Counted from the first letter of the stretch, positions 35,485 to 44,576 are shown. The stretch is DNA of 64,000 nucleotides from [Bacillus] enclensis (GCF_001456935.1 NZ_KQ758484.1:252793-316792); one strand, 5' to 3'. Made by a program: numbers and translations. The notes: generated from the sequence alone by a model not told the origin.

Positions 35485-35784
35485 CTATTGAGCTGGAAAT
35501 GACCGTTTGATATAACGATCCAGAACCAGGTTGCCAAAAGGGATGAACGCTGCTGCAAGAGCACCTGCCGCCCATTTGAAGTGCCACCTGATTTTAAGTG
35601 TCGTGTAACCGATGACGAGGACATACACCACAAAAAAGAACCCATGCAATGAGCCGACTACCGTTACAGCTTCCGGTACACCAGCCATGTATTTAAGAGG
35701 CATGGCAATGAATAATAAGACCAATAATGAAGCGCCTTCGATGAAAGCACTCAATCTGAAACGCCCTATCGCTGATTTAAGCAT
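35485..35784 (-). CDS. DUF3817 small membrane protein (YdzA-like)
   Basis: This 99-residue protein has three membrane helices: FIEGASLLVLLFIAMPLKY, VGSLHGFFFVVYVLVIGY and WAAGALAAAFIPFGNLVLDRYI. The pattern E-G-x-S-L-L...G-x-x-H-G...P-F-G is diagnostic of DUF3817. ATG 35784 has AAAGAGG at suitable distance; the longer frame through the upstream intergenic region is rejected. Function is unknown. Confidence 0.85.
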   Translation of the reverse strand: MLKSAIGRFRLSAFIEGASLLVLLFIAMPLKYMAGVPEAVTVVGSLHGFFFVVYVLVIGYTTLKIRWHFKWAAGALAAAFIPFGNLVLDRYIKRSFPAQ

Positions 35785-35973
35785 TATGAAAACCTCTTTC
35801 TGGTAATCTGTCTGGACACGCCTATTATACCATTGTTGGCGTGAGACATATATCGGTAAGCATTGGATTTTGCCTGCCAAGGGTTCCGGTCCCCGTTTCA
35901 AAGGAATGTTCAGCTCGTTTTCCCCATAAACATAGGAAACGTAAATACTTTTTTAAAAGGAGGCTTCAGAACT

Positions 35974-36414
35974 TTGAAAATCCTTCGGGCGAGACTTCAG
36001 GACCTGGACCGGGTGGCTGTGCTGTTTAACCATTACCGCATGTTTTACAAAAAGCCTTCTGACCTGGAAGGAGCACGTCATTACCTTAAACAACGTCTGG
36101 CAAACGATGAATCAATCATATTCATTGCTGTCGATGACGATGCATGCCTTGGTTTTACACAGCTCTACCCTTCTTTTTCTTCCGTTTATCTCAAACCGAT
36201 CTGGAAGCTGAATGATTTATTTATCGCAGAACATGCGAGAAACAGGGGCATCGGCCAAGAGCTTCTTGCTGCTGCAAGGGAACACGCCGTACTGACCGGA
36301 TCAAAAGCGGTCATACTCGAAACCGATCATGATAATTTTCACGCGCAGCATTTGTATGAGAAAAATGGCTATGTAAGGGACAATGAGGTTTTTTATTATA
36401 CGTTGACTTTATGA
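35974..36414 (+). CDS. GNAT-family N-acetyltransferase
   Basis: This 146-residue acetyltransferase starts with TTG at 35974, 10 nt after AAGGAGG. The core motif is LNDLFIAEHARNRGIGQELLAAAREHA (acetyl-CoA loop R-N-R-G-I-G-x-E), and the C-terminal VILETDHDNFHAQHLYEKNGYV is standard. The longer frame upstream lacks a ribosome binding site. The acceptor is unknown. Confidence 0.85.
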   Translation: MKILRARLQDLDRVAVLFNHYRMFYKKPSDLEGARHYLKQRLANDESIIFIAVDDDACLGFTQLYPSFSSVYLKPIWKLNDLFIAEHARNRGIGQELLAAAREHAVLTGSKAVILETDHDNFHAQHLYEKNGYVRDNEVFYYTLTL

Positions 36415-36540
36415 GTGAATCTCCGTTATTCGGAAGATGAAATGAGGGTGAGACAAATCTTTAAGGCAAGGATCTAAAGGCGAACATTTTAGAGTGGACT
36501 TTAAACAACGCTAATATCTAAGTTAAACGATGCTAATAAA

Positions 36541-36587
36541 AACCCGAACTCATTAGAAACCAAGTTTTTAAATGAGTTCGGGTTTCA
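36541..36587. terminator. Bidirectional terminator-like inverted repeat
   Basis: AACCCGAACTCATT (36541-36554) pairs with AATGAGTTCGGGTT (36571-36584) with T/A runs on both sides. A very similar hairpin (AACCCGAACT...AGTTCGGGTT) lies at 55411-55454. The rest of 36415-36747 shows nothing I can name. Confidence 0.7.
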
Positions 36588-36747
36588 CTTATTAACGATA
36601 ACCCCAATATGCTTTACCAGAGCAATTTCATAAATTCGACTGTCCATCTTTCCGTAATCTCTGACAGACAGAGTGTGGGGTCACCGCTTCGGAAATAAAT
36701 TTCAGCATCAATCGGCTTTAGATATAGACCTCAATAGATAAACCGCA

Positions 36748-37056
36748 TTAAATCCAACGCATCCCGCGATTGCAGCCCCTGCGCTCTTGTCCGCATTTTA
36801 CACTGCTCTGGAATTTCATATAGTGATAAAAGATGAAGGCATCCCTTCCTTCCCGAGAATCCATGTTGACACGGGGCTTTAACCTGGAAAGGAATTCCCT
36901 GTCGCAGTGACAAGCTGGTCCGTATTTTTCATAGCATAAATCATGTTCCATGCAGATGCTGTCTATTTCATTGACCGGCTGTCCAGGCCCGCTGCACCCA
37001 GGGCCGCACCATTTATAACCTGGAACACAATAGCCTCTTTCTCCCCTTCGGCCCAT
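36748..37056 (-). CDS. Small phospholipase A2-like protein
   Basis: This 102-residue Cys-rich basic protein carries the minimal secretory phospholipase A2 core: a Gly-rich calcium-loop-like segment YKWCGPGCSGPGQPVNEID followed by MEHDLCYEKYG, whose His-Asp pair is the catalytic dyad. It has no signal peptide. ATG 37056 is 7 nt after AAAGGAGG; the upstream ATG at 37080 lies before the ribosome binding site and is rejected. It resembles parvovirus-type PLA2 domains found in some Bacillus proteins, and spore association is possible but not shown. Confidence 0.78.
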   Translation of the reverse strand: MGRRGERGYCVPGYKWCGPGCSGPGQPVNEIDSICMEHDLCYEKYGPACHCDREFLSRLKPRVNMDSREGRDAFIFYHYMKFQSSVKCGQERRGCNRGMRWI

Positions 37057-37186
37057 ACTGCACCTCCTTTGACGTTTCATTTCTTACACAAAGGGAAAAC
37101 ACCTTTTGTAAGAGAAAATAGTTAAGACTATATTGTATGCATGTCCACACAGTATTGTTTATCCAGTAGATAAGGAGGAATGAAAT

Positions 37187-37690
37187 ATGGCAAACTTTCA
37201 ATTAAAAGATACGGTACCTGATTTCACACTCCCATCAGTCGCAGGTGAGAAATTTTCGTTCAAGGAGCATCAAAAGGAACATGACAGCTGGCATCTGATC
37301 GTTTTCTTCAGGGGAGCATGGTGCCCGGTCTGTCAAGAAGAGCTTCGTGAGTTCCAGGCGAATAAAGAGAAATTCGAGGAACAGGGTGTCCATATTCTGG
37401 CGGTTGCGAACGATGATTTAGAAGACCTGCAGGAATATGCAAACAAAGAAAACATCACATTCCCGATCATGGCAGACAAGGAACTCGAAGCCATTAAAGC
37501 GTACGACGTTTACTACCATGGCGAGGACGCCCCGTATGAAGATCACGGTGAGCACGGCGAGCCTGCTTATTTCCTTGTAAATGAAAAAGGCGAATTGATG
37601 TATCAGCAGCAGCAGACCGGCCCATTCGGACGGCCGCATCCCGATGAACTTTTAAGAACCGTGAAATATATTAAAAAGAATGTGAAATAA
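37187..37690 (+). CDS. Peroxiredoxin (AhpC/TSA family)
   Basis: This 167-residue thioredoxin-fold peroxidase starts VPDFTLPSVAGEKFSF and has the active-site segment FFRGAWCPVCQEELREF with CxxC (C near residue 47). It then has VHILAVANDDLEDLQEYA and a C-terminal GPFGRPHPDELLRTVKYI. It probably reduces peroxides using thioredoxin-type donors. AAGGAGG lies 8 nt before ATG 37187. It is a single-gene unit with its own terminator. Confidence 0.9.
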   Translation: MANFQLKDTVPDFTLPSVAGEKFSFKEHQKEHDSWHLIVFFRGAWCPVCQEELREFQANKEKFEEQGVHILAVANDDLEDLQEYANKENITFPIMADKELEAIKAYDVYYHGEDAPYEDHGEHGEPAYFLVNEKGELMYQQQQTGPFGRPHPDELLRTVKYIKKNVK

Positions 37691-37699
37691 TCTTAAGGG

Positions 37700-37736
37700 A
37701 AAACCGCTTTGACTTAAAAATCAAAGCGGTTTTTTA
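37700..37736 (+). terminator. Terminator of the peroxiredoxin gene
   Basis: AAACCGCTTTGA pairs with TCAAAGCGGTTT, followed by Ts. Confidence 0.9.
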
Positions 37737-37824
37737 CATATTGAAAAAGCCGAATCTTTGTATCCCATGTACTGTTTGTGATAAGTTTCAATAAATACAA
37801 CCTTTTCAAAGGAGGAACCAATTT

Positions 37825-38847
37825 ATGCTCCCTGAAACCCAGCAGCAGATCCAACTCGTATCCCGTCCAGAGGGAATGCCCGAAGAAAGTGATTTTCTTT
37901 ACAAAAAGGTCGATGTTCCTCATCCGTCCCAGGGCGAGGTTCTCATCAAAACATTGTACCTTTCAGTCGACCCCTACATGCGCGGCAGAATGTCCGATGC
38001 TAAATCCTATGTAGAGCCTTTCGCATTGAATGAAGCACTCTCCGGCGGTGTCGTAGGAGAAGTCATGGAATCAAAATCGGAGCAATTCAAGCAAGGCGAT
38101 TTCGTCGTAGGCATGCTTCCATGGCAGGAATATTCACTGGCGGGCGAAAAAGAAGTGCGCTCCATCGATCCGGATGCAGCCCCGCTATCCACTCACCTGA
38201 GTGTACTCGGATTAACAGGCCTGACAGCCTACTTCGGTCTCCTCGACATCGGCCAGCCTAAGGCAGGAGAAACGGTTGTGGTCTCAGGTGCAGCCGGAGC
38301 GGTTGGATCTGTTGTCGGCCAGATCGCGAAAATCAAAGGTGCACGCGTGGTAGGCATCGCAGGATCTGAGGAAAAAGTGAATTACTTGAAAGAAACACTC
38401 GGATTTGACGAGGCCATCAACTATAAAGAAACAGACGATATCTACAGCACATTGAAAGAAGCATGCCCGGATGGAGTCGACGTCTACTTTGAAAACGTCG
38501 GCGGCGAAATCGGTGATGCAGCCATCAGCCTGCTGAATAAGCACGGACGAGTGCCGGTTTGCGGAGCTATATCTTCCTATAATAAAACCGAAAGGGACCT
38601 TGGTCCGCGAGTACAATCGAAACTGATTAAATCAAGCGCCCTCATGAAAGGATTTGTCGTCAACGACTACAGCGACCGATTCAAAGAAGGGGCGACAGAG
38701 CTTGGCCAATGGCTCTCAGAAGGCAAACTTCAGTATGAAGAGACAATCACAGATGGCTTTGACAATGTAACGGATGCTTTTCTCGGCTTGTTCCAAGGGA
38801 AAAACCTAGGCAAGCAACTTGTGAAAGTGGCAGAGCCTGAAAAATAA
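37825..38847 (+). CDS. yfmJ: NADP-dependent MDR oxidoreductase (YfmJ-like)
   Basis: This 340-residue zinc-free medium-chain reductase is of the leukotriene B4 dehydrogenase/curcumin reductase group. SVDPYMRGRMSD (residues ~49-60) and LGLTGLTAYFGLLDIGQPKAGETVVVSGAAGAVGSVVGQIAK (from ~128) are typical; the AAGAVG motif binds NADPH. NLGKQLVKV closes the protein. These enzymes reduce alpha,beta-unsaturated ketones and aldehydes, so a detoxification role beside the peroxiredoxin is plausible. GGAGG precedes ATG 37825. Confidence 0.9.
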   Translation: MLPETQQQIQLVSRPEGMPEESDFLYKKVDVPHPSQGEVLIKTLYLSVDPYMRGRMSDAKSYVEPFALNEALSGGVVGEVMESKSEQFKQGDFVVGMLPWQEYSLAGEKEVRSIDPDAAPLSTHLSVLGLTGLTAYFGLLDIGQPKAGETVVVSGAAGAVGSVVGQIAKIKGARVVGIAGSEEKVNYLKETLGFDEAINYKETDDIYSTLKEACPDGVDVYFENVGGEIGDAAISLLNKHGRVPVCGAISSYNKTERDLGPRVQSKLIKSSALMKGFVVNDYSDRFKEGATELGQWLSEGKLQYEETITDGFDNVTDAFLGLFQGKNLGKQLVKVAEPEK

Positions 38848-38855
38848 TATTCACA

Positions 38856-38886
38856 AAAGACAGTCCATACAGGGCTGTCTTTTTTT
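38856..38886 (+). terminator. Terminator of the yfmJ-like gene
   Basis: AGACAG-TCC and GGG-CTGTCT arms are followed by seven Ts. Confidence 0.85.
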
Positions 38887-38969
38887 ACGAGCCCATCCCC
38901 ATGTTTCTTCCTTATTCACAAAGGGAAAGAAATAAATAAGAAAGAAAGTACACCAAGGAGGAAAGATTC

Positions 38970-40415
38970 ATGAAATCCTATCAATTATATATAAACGGGG
39001 AATTCACAGACGGCTCGAAAGGTGAAACCCTCGATGTGCTCAACCCCGCAACAGAAGAAGTCATTTCGAAAATCCAGAATGGTTCGGAGGAAGATGTAAA
39101 CCGGGCAATCGAAGCTGCCCACTCCGCCTTTCTTACTTGGGAGAAGGTCACTTCTAAAGAGAGGGCTTCGTACCTTCATAAGATCGCGGATAAGCTTGAG
39201 GAGCGAAGGGATGAATTTGTTCAGTTGCTGACAATGGAAAATGGAAAGACGATCGATGCCTCCGAGGGAGAAATCGACCTGTCCATCGAATATTTCCGCT
39301 ACATGGCTGGCTGGGCACTCCGATATGAAGGGGAAATTCTTGAAAGTGAACGTTCCAATGAAAATATCCTCGTTTACAAAAAGCCGATCGGTGTAGTGGC
39401 AGGGATTGTCCCCTGGAATTTCCCAATGTTCATTTTGGCAAGAAAAGTTGCCCCTGCAATCGTAACGGGGTGCACCATCGTGCTGAAGCCGAGTCAGTAC
39501 ACGCCGAATACAGCATGCGAGTTCGCAAAAATCATTGATGAAGTCGAGCTTCCGAAAGGGGTCTTTAACCTGGTGACAGGAAAAGGTTCCGACATCGGTA
39601 ATCCTTTGTCAGGTCATCCGAAGGTGCGCATGGTTTCCATGACGGGAAGCTATCCTGCCGGTTCAAAAGTAATGGAGGCTGCTTCAAAATCCATCACGAA
39701 GGTGAACCTGGAGCTTGGAGGCAAAGCCCCGGCCATCGTGACAAAGCATGCAGATATAGACCTTGCTGTTGAAAAAATCAAAACCTCCAGGATCACGAAC
39801 TCAGGACAGGCCTGTACGAATGCTGAAAGGGTCTATGTCCATGAGAGTGTGGCCGATGAATTTATCGAAAAAATCACGGACGCATTCAAACAGACGTCTG
39901 TCGGAGATCCTACTGACAGAAACAATGAAATCGGCCCGCTTGTGAACCAGGATCGATTGGATGCCGTAACCGAAATGGTCAATAACGCTGTAGGGAACGG
40001 AGCCAGAATCCTTACAGGCGGAAAGCCGCTTGATGCTAAAGGATATTACTACGAACCCACCATCCTCACAGACGTCAAGCAGGACATGGAGATCATCCAA
40101 GAAGAAATCTTCGGTCCCGTGCTGCCGATCATGACATATAAGGACTTCGATGAAGTGATTGAACTTGCCAACGACACGGAGTATGGTCTCTCTTCATCCA
40201 TCTTCAGTGAAAATCTGCATGAAATCATGAGGGCGGCAAATGAACTTCGCTATGGGGAAACCTTCGTCAACCGCGAAAACTTCGAAGCCATCAACGGTTT
40301 TCACGCCGGCCGTGCCCAATCAGGAATCGGCGGGGCAGATGGCAAACACGGCCTGAACGAGTATTTGGAAACTCACGTCGTGTACCTTGAATATGATGAA
40401 AACTATAAAGGATAA
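38970..40415 (+). CDS. Aldehyde dehydrogenase (AldA-like)
   Basis: This 481-residue NAD(P)+-dependent aldehyde dehydrogenase has IVPWNFPMFILARKVAPAI (~148), VSMTGSYPAGSKVM (cofactor loop), the general base Glu in NLELGGKAPAIV (~250) and the nucleophile Cys in NSGQACTNAERV (~285). EEIFGPVLPI and the C-terminal GLNEYLETHVVYLEY complete the fold. Sequence style is close to lactaldehyde/glycolaldehyde dehydrogenases, but the substrate is not certain. AAGGAGGAAAG precedes the ATG. It is a single-gene unit. Confidence 0.92.
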   Translation: MKSYQLYINGEFTDGSKGETLDVLNPATEEVISKIQNGSEEDVNRAIEAAHSAFLTWEKVTSKERASYLHKIADKLEERRDEFVQLLTMENGKTIDASEGEIDLSIEYFRYMAGWALRYEGEILESERSNENILVYKKPIGVVAGIVPWNFPMFILARKVAPAIVTGCTIVLKPSQYTPNTACEFAKIIDEVELPKGVFNLVTGKGSDIGNPLSGHPKVRMVSMTGSYPAGSKVMEAASKSITKVNLELGGKAPAIVTKHADIDLAVEKIKTSRITNSGQACTNAERVYVHESVADEFIEKITDAFKQTSVGDPTDRNNEIGPLVNQDRLDAVTEMVNNAVGNGARILTGGKPLDAKGYYYEPTILTDVKQDMEIIQEEIFGPVLPIMTYKDFDEVIELANDTEYGLSSSIFSENLHEIMRAANELRYGETFVNRENFEAINGFHAGRAQSGIGGADGKHGLNEYLETHVVYLEYDENYKG

Positions 40416-40423
40416 CCAAACGA

Positions 40424-40458
40424 GAAGCCCGTCCCTTTTTTGAGAGGGACGGGCTTTA
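40424..40458 (+). terminator. Terminator of the aldehyde dehydrogenase gene
   Basis: AAGCCCGTCCC pairs with GGGACGGGCTT, followed by TTATA. Confidence 0.8.
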
Positions 40459-40479
40459 TACGTATGGCCGAATGATAAT

Positions 40480-40508
40480 AATAAAAGCCCCATCACAGAC
40501 GGGACTTT
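40480..40508 (-). terminator. Terminator of the zinc-ribbon/small membrane pair
   Basis: On the minus strand AAGTCCC pairs with GGGGCTT, followed by TTATTATTAT. Confidence 0.65.
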
Positions 40509-40531
40509 TTAAGCCGTTCATAAGATTATTT

Positions 40532-40654
40532 TTAAGATACGATGAAGAAATTTGCCATAGCGATCAGAAGAAGGATGATGACGATACCGGAACTCATCCA
40601 GAGAATATCACTGAAATCCATTTTCATATCTGCTATTTTATCTTTATTCAGCAT
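40532..40654 (-). CDS. 40-residue single-helix membrane protein
   Basis: This short protein starts MLNKDKIADMKMDFSDILWM and is followed by one membrane helix (SSGIVIILLLIAMANFFIV). Its ATG (40654) overlaps the stop of the preceding zinc-ribbon gene in the string ATGCTGA, and GGGAG lies 10 nt before it, which indicates translational coupling. No family is recognised. The overlap, ribosome binding site and hydrophobic pattern together support a real gene despite its size. Confidence 0.65.
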   Translation of the reverse strand: MLNKDKIADMKMDFSDILWMSSGIVIILLLIAMANFFIVS

Positions 40655-40875
40655 GCCATTTCACTCCCTTGATGATTTTCGATAAATCCGATGACCCTGA
40701 AGTCTGAATGATCGAATTTAGCTGATGCCGAGCAGTGGGAACATTCTATTTTCTGGACATTCATCGGGGTCCTGAATTCATTTTCACAGTGACTGCATTC
40801 CACGATATGTAGATCTTGTTCGCTGCCTTTTCGATCAAATTGAATACGTTCTCTTCCGCGATTAATGTAGCTCAC
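40648..40875 (-). CDS. Small zinc-ribbon protein
   Basis: This 75-residue protein has two CxxC-type knuckles (VECSHCENEF and IECSHCSASA) and no other domain. It uses a GTG start with GGGAGAG upstream. It forms an overlapping pair with a 40-residue membrane protein. The partner or substrate is unknown; a rubredoxin-like zinc ribbon that helps a membrane protein is one possibility. Confidence 0.72.
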   Translation of the reverse strand: MSYINRGRERIQFDRKGSEQDLHIVECSHCENEFRTPMNVQKIECSHCSASAKFDHSDFRVIGFIENHQGSEMAC

Positions 40876-41080
40876 TTTATACTCTCTCCCGTCAAGTTTG
40901 ATTTAGTAAATATATACCCGATGAGATATTTGTAAAACATTTTTAATCTATTTTTCTATAAAATCTCAGTCTTTAAGCACATTTTTTTAGGGAGTTCGTC
41001 TTATTTAAGGAAACTTTTTCATATAGTAGTAGTCATTATGTTACACTTTTTACAAATTAGAGAGGTAAGGGGGAAAGTTC

Positions 41081-41494
41081 ATGACGCAGCCAGCGGGGTT
41101 CGGGGTCAGATTCGTAGCCAATATTGTGGATTGGTTGATCATCAATCTTCCACTGATTATTATTGCAGGACTCGTTACAGGGGATTTTTCACAAGATAAC
41201 ACCTTTGTTTCCACGGTCATCTTTGTATATGTCCTGATCACTCCTGTTCTTTGGAAAGGGTATGTAGTCGGAAAGCGGATCGCGGGTATCCGCATCGTTA
41301 AAAAGGATGGAAGCAATGTCCACATCGGAAACATGCTGATGCGGACAATCGTTTCCGGGATTGTTTACGGTCTTACATTGGGGATCGGGATCATCGTCAG
41401 TGCCTTTATGGTCGGCATCCGTGAAGACAAACGGGCGATTCATGATTTTATCGCCGGGACCTATGTGACCCACGCCAAACCGGAAGAAGGGTGA
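41081..41494 (+). CDS. RDD-family membrane protein
   Basis: This 137-residue protein has the RDD pattern: GFGVRFVANIVDWLIINLP (Arg and Asp of the first helix, residues ~6-24), a second helix (FVYVLITPVLWKG), GKRIAGIRIVKKDG, and a third helix before the closing IREDKRAIHDFIAGTYV. Some RDD proteins are sodium/proton antiporters, but most have no known role. It stands alone. Confidence 0.9.
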   Translation: MTQPAGFGVRFVANIVDWLIINLPLIIIAGLVTGDFSQDNTFVSTVIFVYVLITPVLWKGYVVGKRIAGIRIVKKDGSNVHIGNMLMRTIVSGIVYGLTLGIGIIVSAFMVGIREDKRAIHDFIAGTYVTHAKPEEG

Positions 41495-41501
41495 TCTCTT
41501 T

Positions 41502-41538
41502 AAAAACAACCAGCTTCATCTAGAGCTGGTTGTTTTTT
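41502..41538. terminator. Bidirectional terminator between convergent genes
   Basis: AAAACAACCAGCT pairs with AGCTGGTTGTTTT, with A and T runs on both sides. It serves the RDD gene and the convergent GNAT gene. Confidence 0.88.
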
Positions 41539-41540
41539 GA

Positions 41541-41957
41541 TTATAATCGCTTCTCCATGAAATGCTGGCGCCCTCCCTTTGGAAAGTCCTCCAGCACACC
41601 GAATTCTCTGTAACCGAGTTTTTTATAAAAACCGGGTGCCTGAAAACTGAATGTATCAAGCACCGACAAGTAGCATCCAAGTCCCCTTGCGTATTCCTCT
41701 ATTCTTTCAATGAGCTGTACACCCAGTCCTTCCTTTCGGTGTTCCTCGGCCACCCAAAGGAAATCGATGTGGAGATGGTGCCAGAATGTCTCACCCGTCA
41801 CCCCGCCCACTATTTCATCCTTTTCGTTCCTTACAACGAAACTCACCTTCTCCAACGGGGTTTTCACTTCGTCATTGATTGATTTCATATTGTACTCAAT
41901 CAACTTTTTTCTTATGTAGTCGCTGTCTTCCTGATTCCATTGTTGTGTAATTTTCAA
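41541..41957 (-). CDS. GNAT-family N-acetyltransferase
   Basis: This 138-residue acetyltransferase with a TTG start lies behind GGGGGAGAAG. The core is [27 protein letters not shown] (residues ~69-95) with the E-G-L-G loop, and the end has [36 protein letters not shown]. The combination of [18 protein letters not shown] and a short C-terminus is common in Bacillus GNATs. The acceptor is unknown. Confidence 0.85.
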   Translation of the reverse strand: MKITQQWNQEDSDYIRKKLIEYNMKSINDEVKTPLEKVSFVVRNEKDEIVGGVTGETFWHHLHIDFLWVAEEHRKEGLGVQLIERIEEYARGLGCYLSVLDTFSFQAPGFYKKLGYREFGVLEDFPKGGRQHFMEKRL

Positions 41958-42112
41958 TGTCTTCTCCCCCTTTTCTTATTTTTCCAGTTTATCATTTTCG
42001 CTGCTTTCAATGTGGTTTGGAGATTTTACCCAATCTCCCAAAAATCATGTTTAACGGCTGTCAAACTTGTTTATAGAATACTATAGACATAAAATTTCAA
42101 AGGAGAGGTTCG

Positions 42113-42913
42113 ATGTCTTTTCAACGCACGATGAACAAGCTTGAAAACTTATCCTTGCAGAAACCGGACAAACTATTGACCGTCTATCTGAACACCGACC
42201 GAAGCGATCCCGATCAGCAGGGCGGCGAATGGAAAATCGCACTGAAAAACGGCTTCAACAGTCTAGTCGAATATTTGGAAAGCGCCCCTGAAGAACGTGA
42301 AAGACTGCAGGCGATCCGGCCAAAAGTTGAAAATCATATCCTGAGCCGGGAAAGGGAACTGCCCAGAAGCTTCATCATCTTTGCTTCAGCCGACAGCGGC
42401 ATCTGGGAAACGTTCGAGTTGCAGGTACCGGTCGAAACGAACTTCTATTGGGAGGAAAAGCCCCATCTCGAGCAATTAAAATCACTGCACGACCAATATC
42501 CGCAAACCGGACTGATCCTCCTGCAGCAAAATCAGATTAAAATCCTTACCTCCGCTTTCGGACAGCTCCAAACAAGCGAGTTCATGGAATTCGACCTAGA
42601 CACAGAGGACTGGAGACGAAGTGAAGGACCGCACCATGCAGATGTCAGCATGGGCAGCGGAGGCGGCAAATCAAACCAGCAGGATGAATTTGATGAAAGG
42701 CTGAAAGCCAACCAGCAGCGCTGGTGGAAAAGCCTCGGCAGTATCCTCGATAAAAAAGCCGCCGATGAAAACTGGGAAAAGATCGTCCTCGTCGGCGACA
42801 AAGAAGAAGCCGCTGTACTCGCTGAAAACATGAATAAAGACGTCCACGATACGATCCAAAAGAATCTCTTAAATGAAAATGAACATCAGGTGATTGAGAA
42901 GCTTCTAGCCTGA
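42113..42913 (+). CDS. VLRF1/aeRF1-type bacterial release-factor-like protein
   Basis: This 266-residue protein starts with KLLTVYLNTDRSDPDQQGGEW and continues with SFIIFASADSGIWETFELQVPVETNFYW, the pattern of bacterial eRF1-like (baeRF) families, which share the eRF1/Pelota core. These may act on stalled or stored ribosomes; the exact role in Bacillus is unknown. The GGQ-like loop here would correspond to the Gly-rich segment SMGSGGGKSNQQ near residue 179, which lacks a canonical GGQ. GGAGAGG precedes the ATG. It is a single gene. Confidence 0.72.
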   Translation: MSFQRTMNKLENLSLQKPDKLLTVYLNTDRSDPDQQGGEWKIALKNGFNSLVEYLESAPEERERLQAIRPKVENHILSRERELPRSFIIFASADSGIWETFELQVPVETNFYWEEKPHLEQLKSLHDQYPQTGLILLQQNQIKILTSAFGQLQTSEFMEFDLDTEDWRRSEGPHHADVSMGSGGGKSNQQDEFDERLKANQQRWWKSLGSILDKKAADENWEKIVLVGDKEEAAVLAENMNKDVHDTIQKNLLNENEHQVIEKLLA

Positions 42914-42922
42914 CCCAAACGC

Positions 42923-42960
42923 AAAAAATCCGGATCCTGATTGCGGTTCCGGGTTTTTTA
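42923..42960 (+). terminator. Terminator of the release-factor-like gene
   Basis: AATCCGG pairs with CCGGGTT with a wobble, followed by six Ts. Confidence 0.75.
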
Positions 42961-43199
42961 CTGTTTTGGGAGCTTCAAATCCCCTGGATCCCCAAAATTC
43001 CAATTCCATTCCAGTAATAATATAAATTTATATACATAGATTGTTATACCACGGAAATCCGCCCTCCTATTGACCCCAGCCAGTATCTTTATTCTAAAAT
43101 ATCCACTCATATATTTTTATGCATGTTTAAGGAAGAAAAATTAAAGGAATTACCCATAACACCTTATCTATCAACATATGTTCGGTCAGGAGGTACACG

Positions 43200-44072
43200 A
43201 TGAAATTTGCTGGTATTGGTTTAGTTGTACTAGCGGCTATATGCTGGGGCATCAGCGGCGGGATTGCCGATGTATTAATGAACAAGGGCTGGGATCCGAT
43301 TGTGATTTCATTTTACCGGGGGGCCGTCGGCTTTATTTGTTTTTTCCTGTGGTTTCTTTTTCGTTTTAGACAAAACCGGGTCACTTCTCCCCGTTTATTC
43401 ATGTGGGCTCTGATTGCGGGTGTGGGTGTTGCCGGGAATTTCACTTTTTATTTTTTGAGTATCGAGGCATCCAGTGTTGCGGTAGCCGCTACTTTAATGT
43501 ACACCGCACCTGTATTCGTTCTCTTAATCTCCTTTTTATTACGGATTGAACCTTCTACTTGGTTCAAGTGGGGCTGCATTGCTGGTGTTCTTTTAGGGAT
43601 TGTCCTGCTTACAGGTGCCTACAACACTGAATCGATTTCAGTGAGTTTTATCGGGATGGGCGCGGGGCTTGCTGCCGGTCTTTCATATGCTTTATTTATT
43701 TTCGGGTTTAAAAATGCATCTTCTATCGCGAATCCGCCCGCCACGTTAGCCATTTCTTTTTTTTCATTTTGTCTCATCCTTTTTTTCTTCACGGATAAGG
43801 CTGAAGCAGCTGATGTGTTGGCTTCAAGTGATCTAGGACTGTTTTTACTTCTGGGAATCCTCGGGGCTGGACTTTCATTTACATTGTACGTGATTGGAAT
43901 ACGATGGACTACTCCGTCAAATGCTTCCATGGTCGCTATGGTAGAGCCGGTGACAGCTTCATTATTCGGCGTCCTGGTTATCGGGGATCACTTGAACGCC
44001 ATTCAAATCCTCGGAATGGCGGTTATCCTGGTTACGATCACCGTGCTTAGTGTGAAGCAGTCCGATGACTAA
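43200..44072 (+). CDS. EamA/DMT-family transporter
   Basis: This 290-residue protein has ten membrane helices in two EamA repeats. The first opens IGLVVLAAICWGISGGIADVLMNKG and has the typical FYRGAVGFICFFLWFLFR; the second is near LAAGLSYALFIFGFKNA and ends WTTPSNASMVAMVEPVTASLFGVLVIGDHL. It is probably a metabolite exporter. AGGAGGTACACG precedes the ATG. It differs from the exporter at 30203, so the two are paralogues. Confidence 0.88.
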   Translation: MKFAGIGLVVLAAICWGISGGIADVLMNKGWDPIVISFYRGAVGFICFFLWFLFRFRQNRVTSPRLFMWALIAGVGVAGNFTFYFLSIEASSVAVAATLMYTAPVFVLLISFLLRIEPSTWFKWGCIAGVLLGIVLLTGAYNTESISVSFIGMGAGLAAGLSYALFIFGFKNASSIANPPATLAISFFSFCLILFFFTDKAEAADVLASSDLGLFLLLGILGAGLSFTLYVIGIRWTTPSNASMVAMVEPVTASLFGVLVIGDHLNAIQILGMAVILVTITVLSVKQSDD

Positions 44073-44236
44073 GAAAGTGATCCTGTTTAAGTTTTTTGAA
44101 AAAGCATTTGCTCACTAAAAAATAATGAGTCATCATAGGGAATAGGGCACGCTAAATCAGGATTTTTCCAAATGTCTCATTCTTACAAGCACCACCCGCC
44201 TCCTTTTGCATACTTTGTAAACAGGAGGTGTGTGCC

Positions 44237-44524
44237 GTGCTTTCACGTATTAAATGGTTGTCCTTTTCGATTGAATTATTTCTCGCGGTTCCGGTCTTTG
44301 GAAATATTGCGGGTGACGCAATTCCGTTTCTCCTTTGCTTAGTGGCGGTCTGGCATGCTTGTGTGTTGTACGTTTCAAAATCAGAAGATCAGCCGATTCT
44401 CGGAAGTGCGCTTGGAATCATTGCCTCATTCCTCAATTTCTTCCCGATCATCCGGTTGATTGCTCACGCGATTACTGCCATTGTACTTATTTTTGAAATT
44501 CAGAAGGCACCTGGGATGGAATGA
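44237..44524 (+). CDS. Small membrane protein of unknown function
   Basis: This 95-residue protein has three hydrophobic segments (LSFSIELFLAVPVFGNIAG, FLLCLVAVWHACVLYV, LGIIASFLNFFPIIRLIAHAITAIVLIFEI). The GTG at 44237 is 8 nt after AGGAGG; an earlier in-frame GTG overlaps the ribosome binding site and is rejected. No family is recognised with confidence. A terminator follows. Confidence 0.65.
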   Translation: MLSRIKWLSFSIELFLAVPVFGNIAGDAIPFLLCLVAVWHACVLYVSKSEDQPILGSALGIIASFLNFFPIIRLIAHAITAIVLIFEIQKAPGME

Positions 44525-44542
44525 TCCTGATGCCTTCAACTG

Positions 44543-44576
44543 AAAAAAGATGCTTCCAGATGGAGGCATCTTTTTC
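44543..44576 (+). terminator. Terminator of the small membrane protein gene
   Basis: AAAGATGCTTCC pairs with GGAGGCATCTTT, followed by Ts. Confidence 0.82.
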
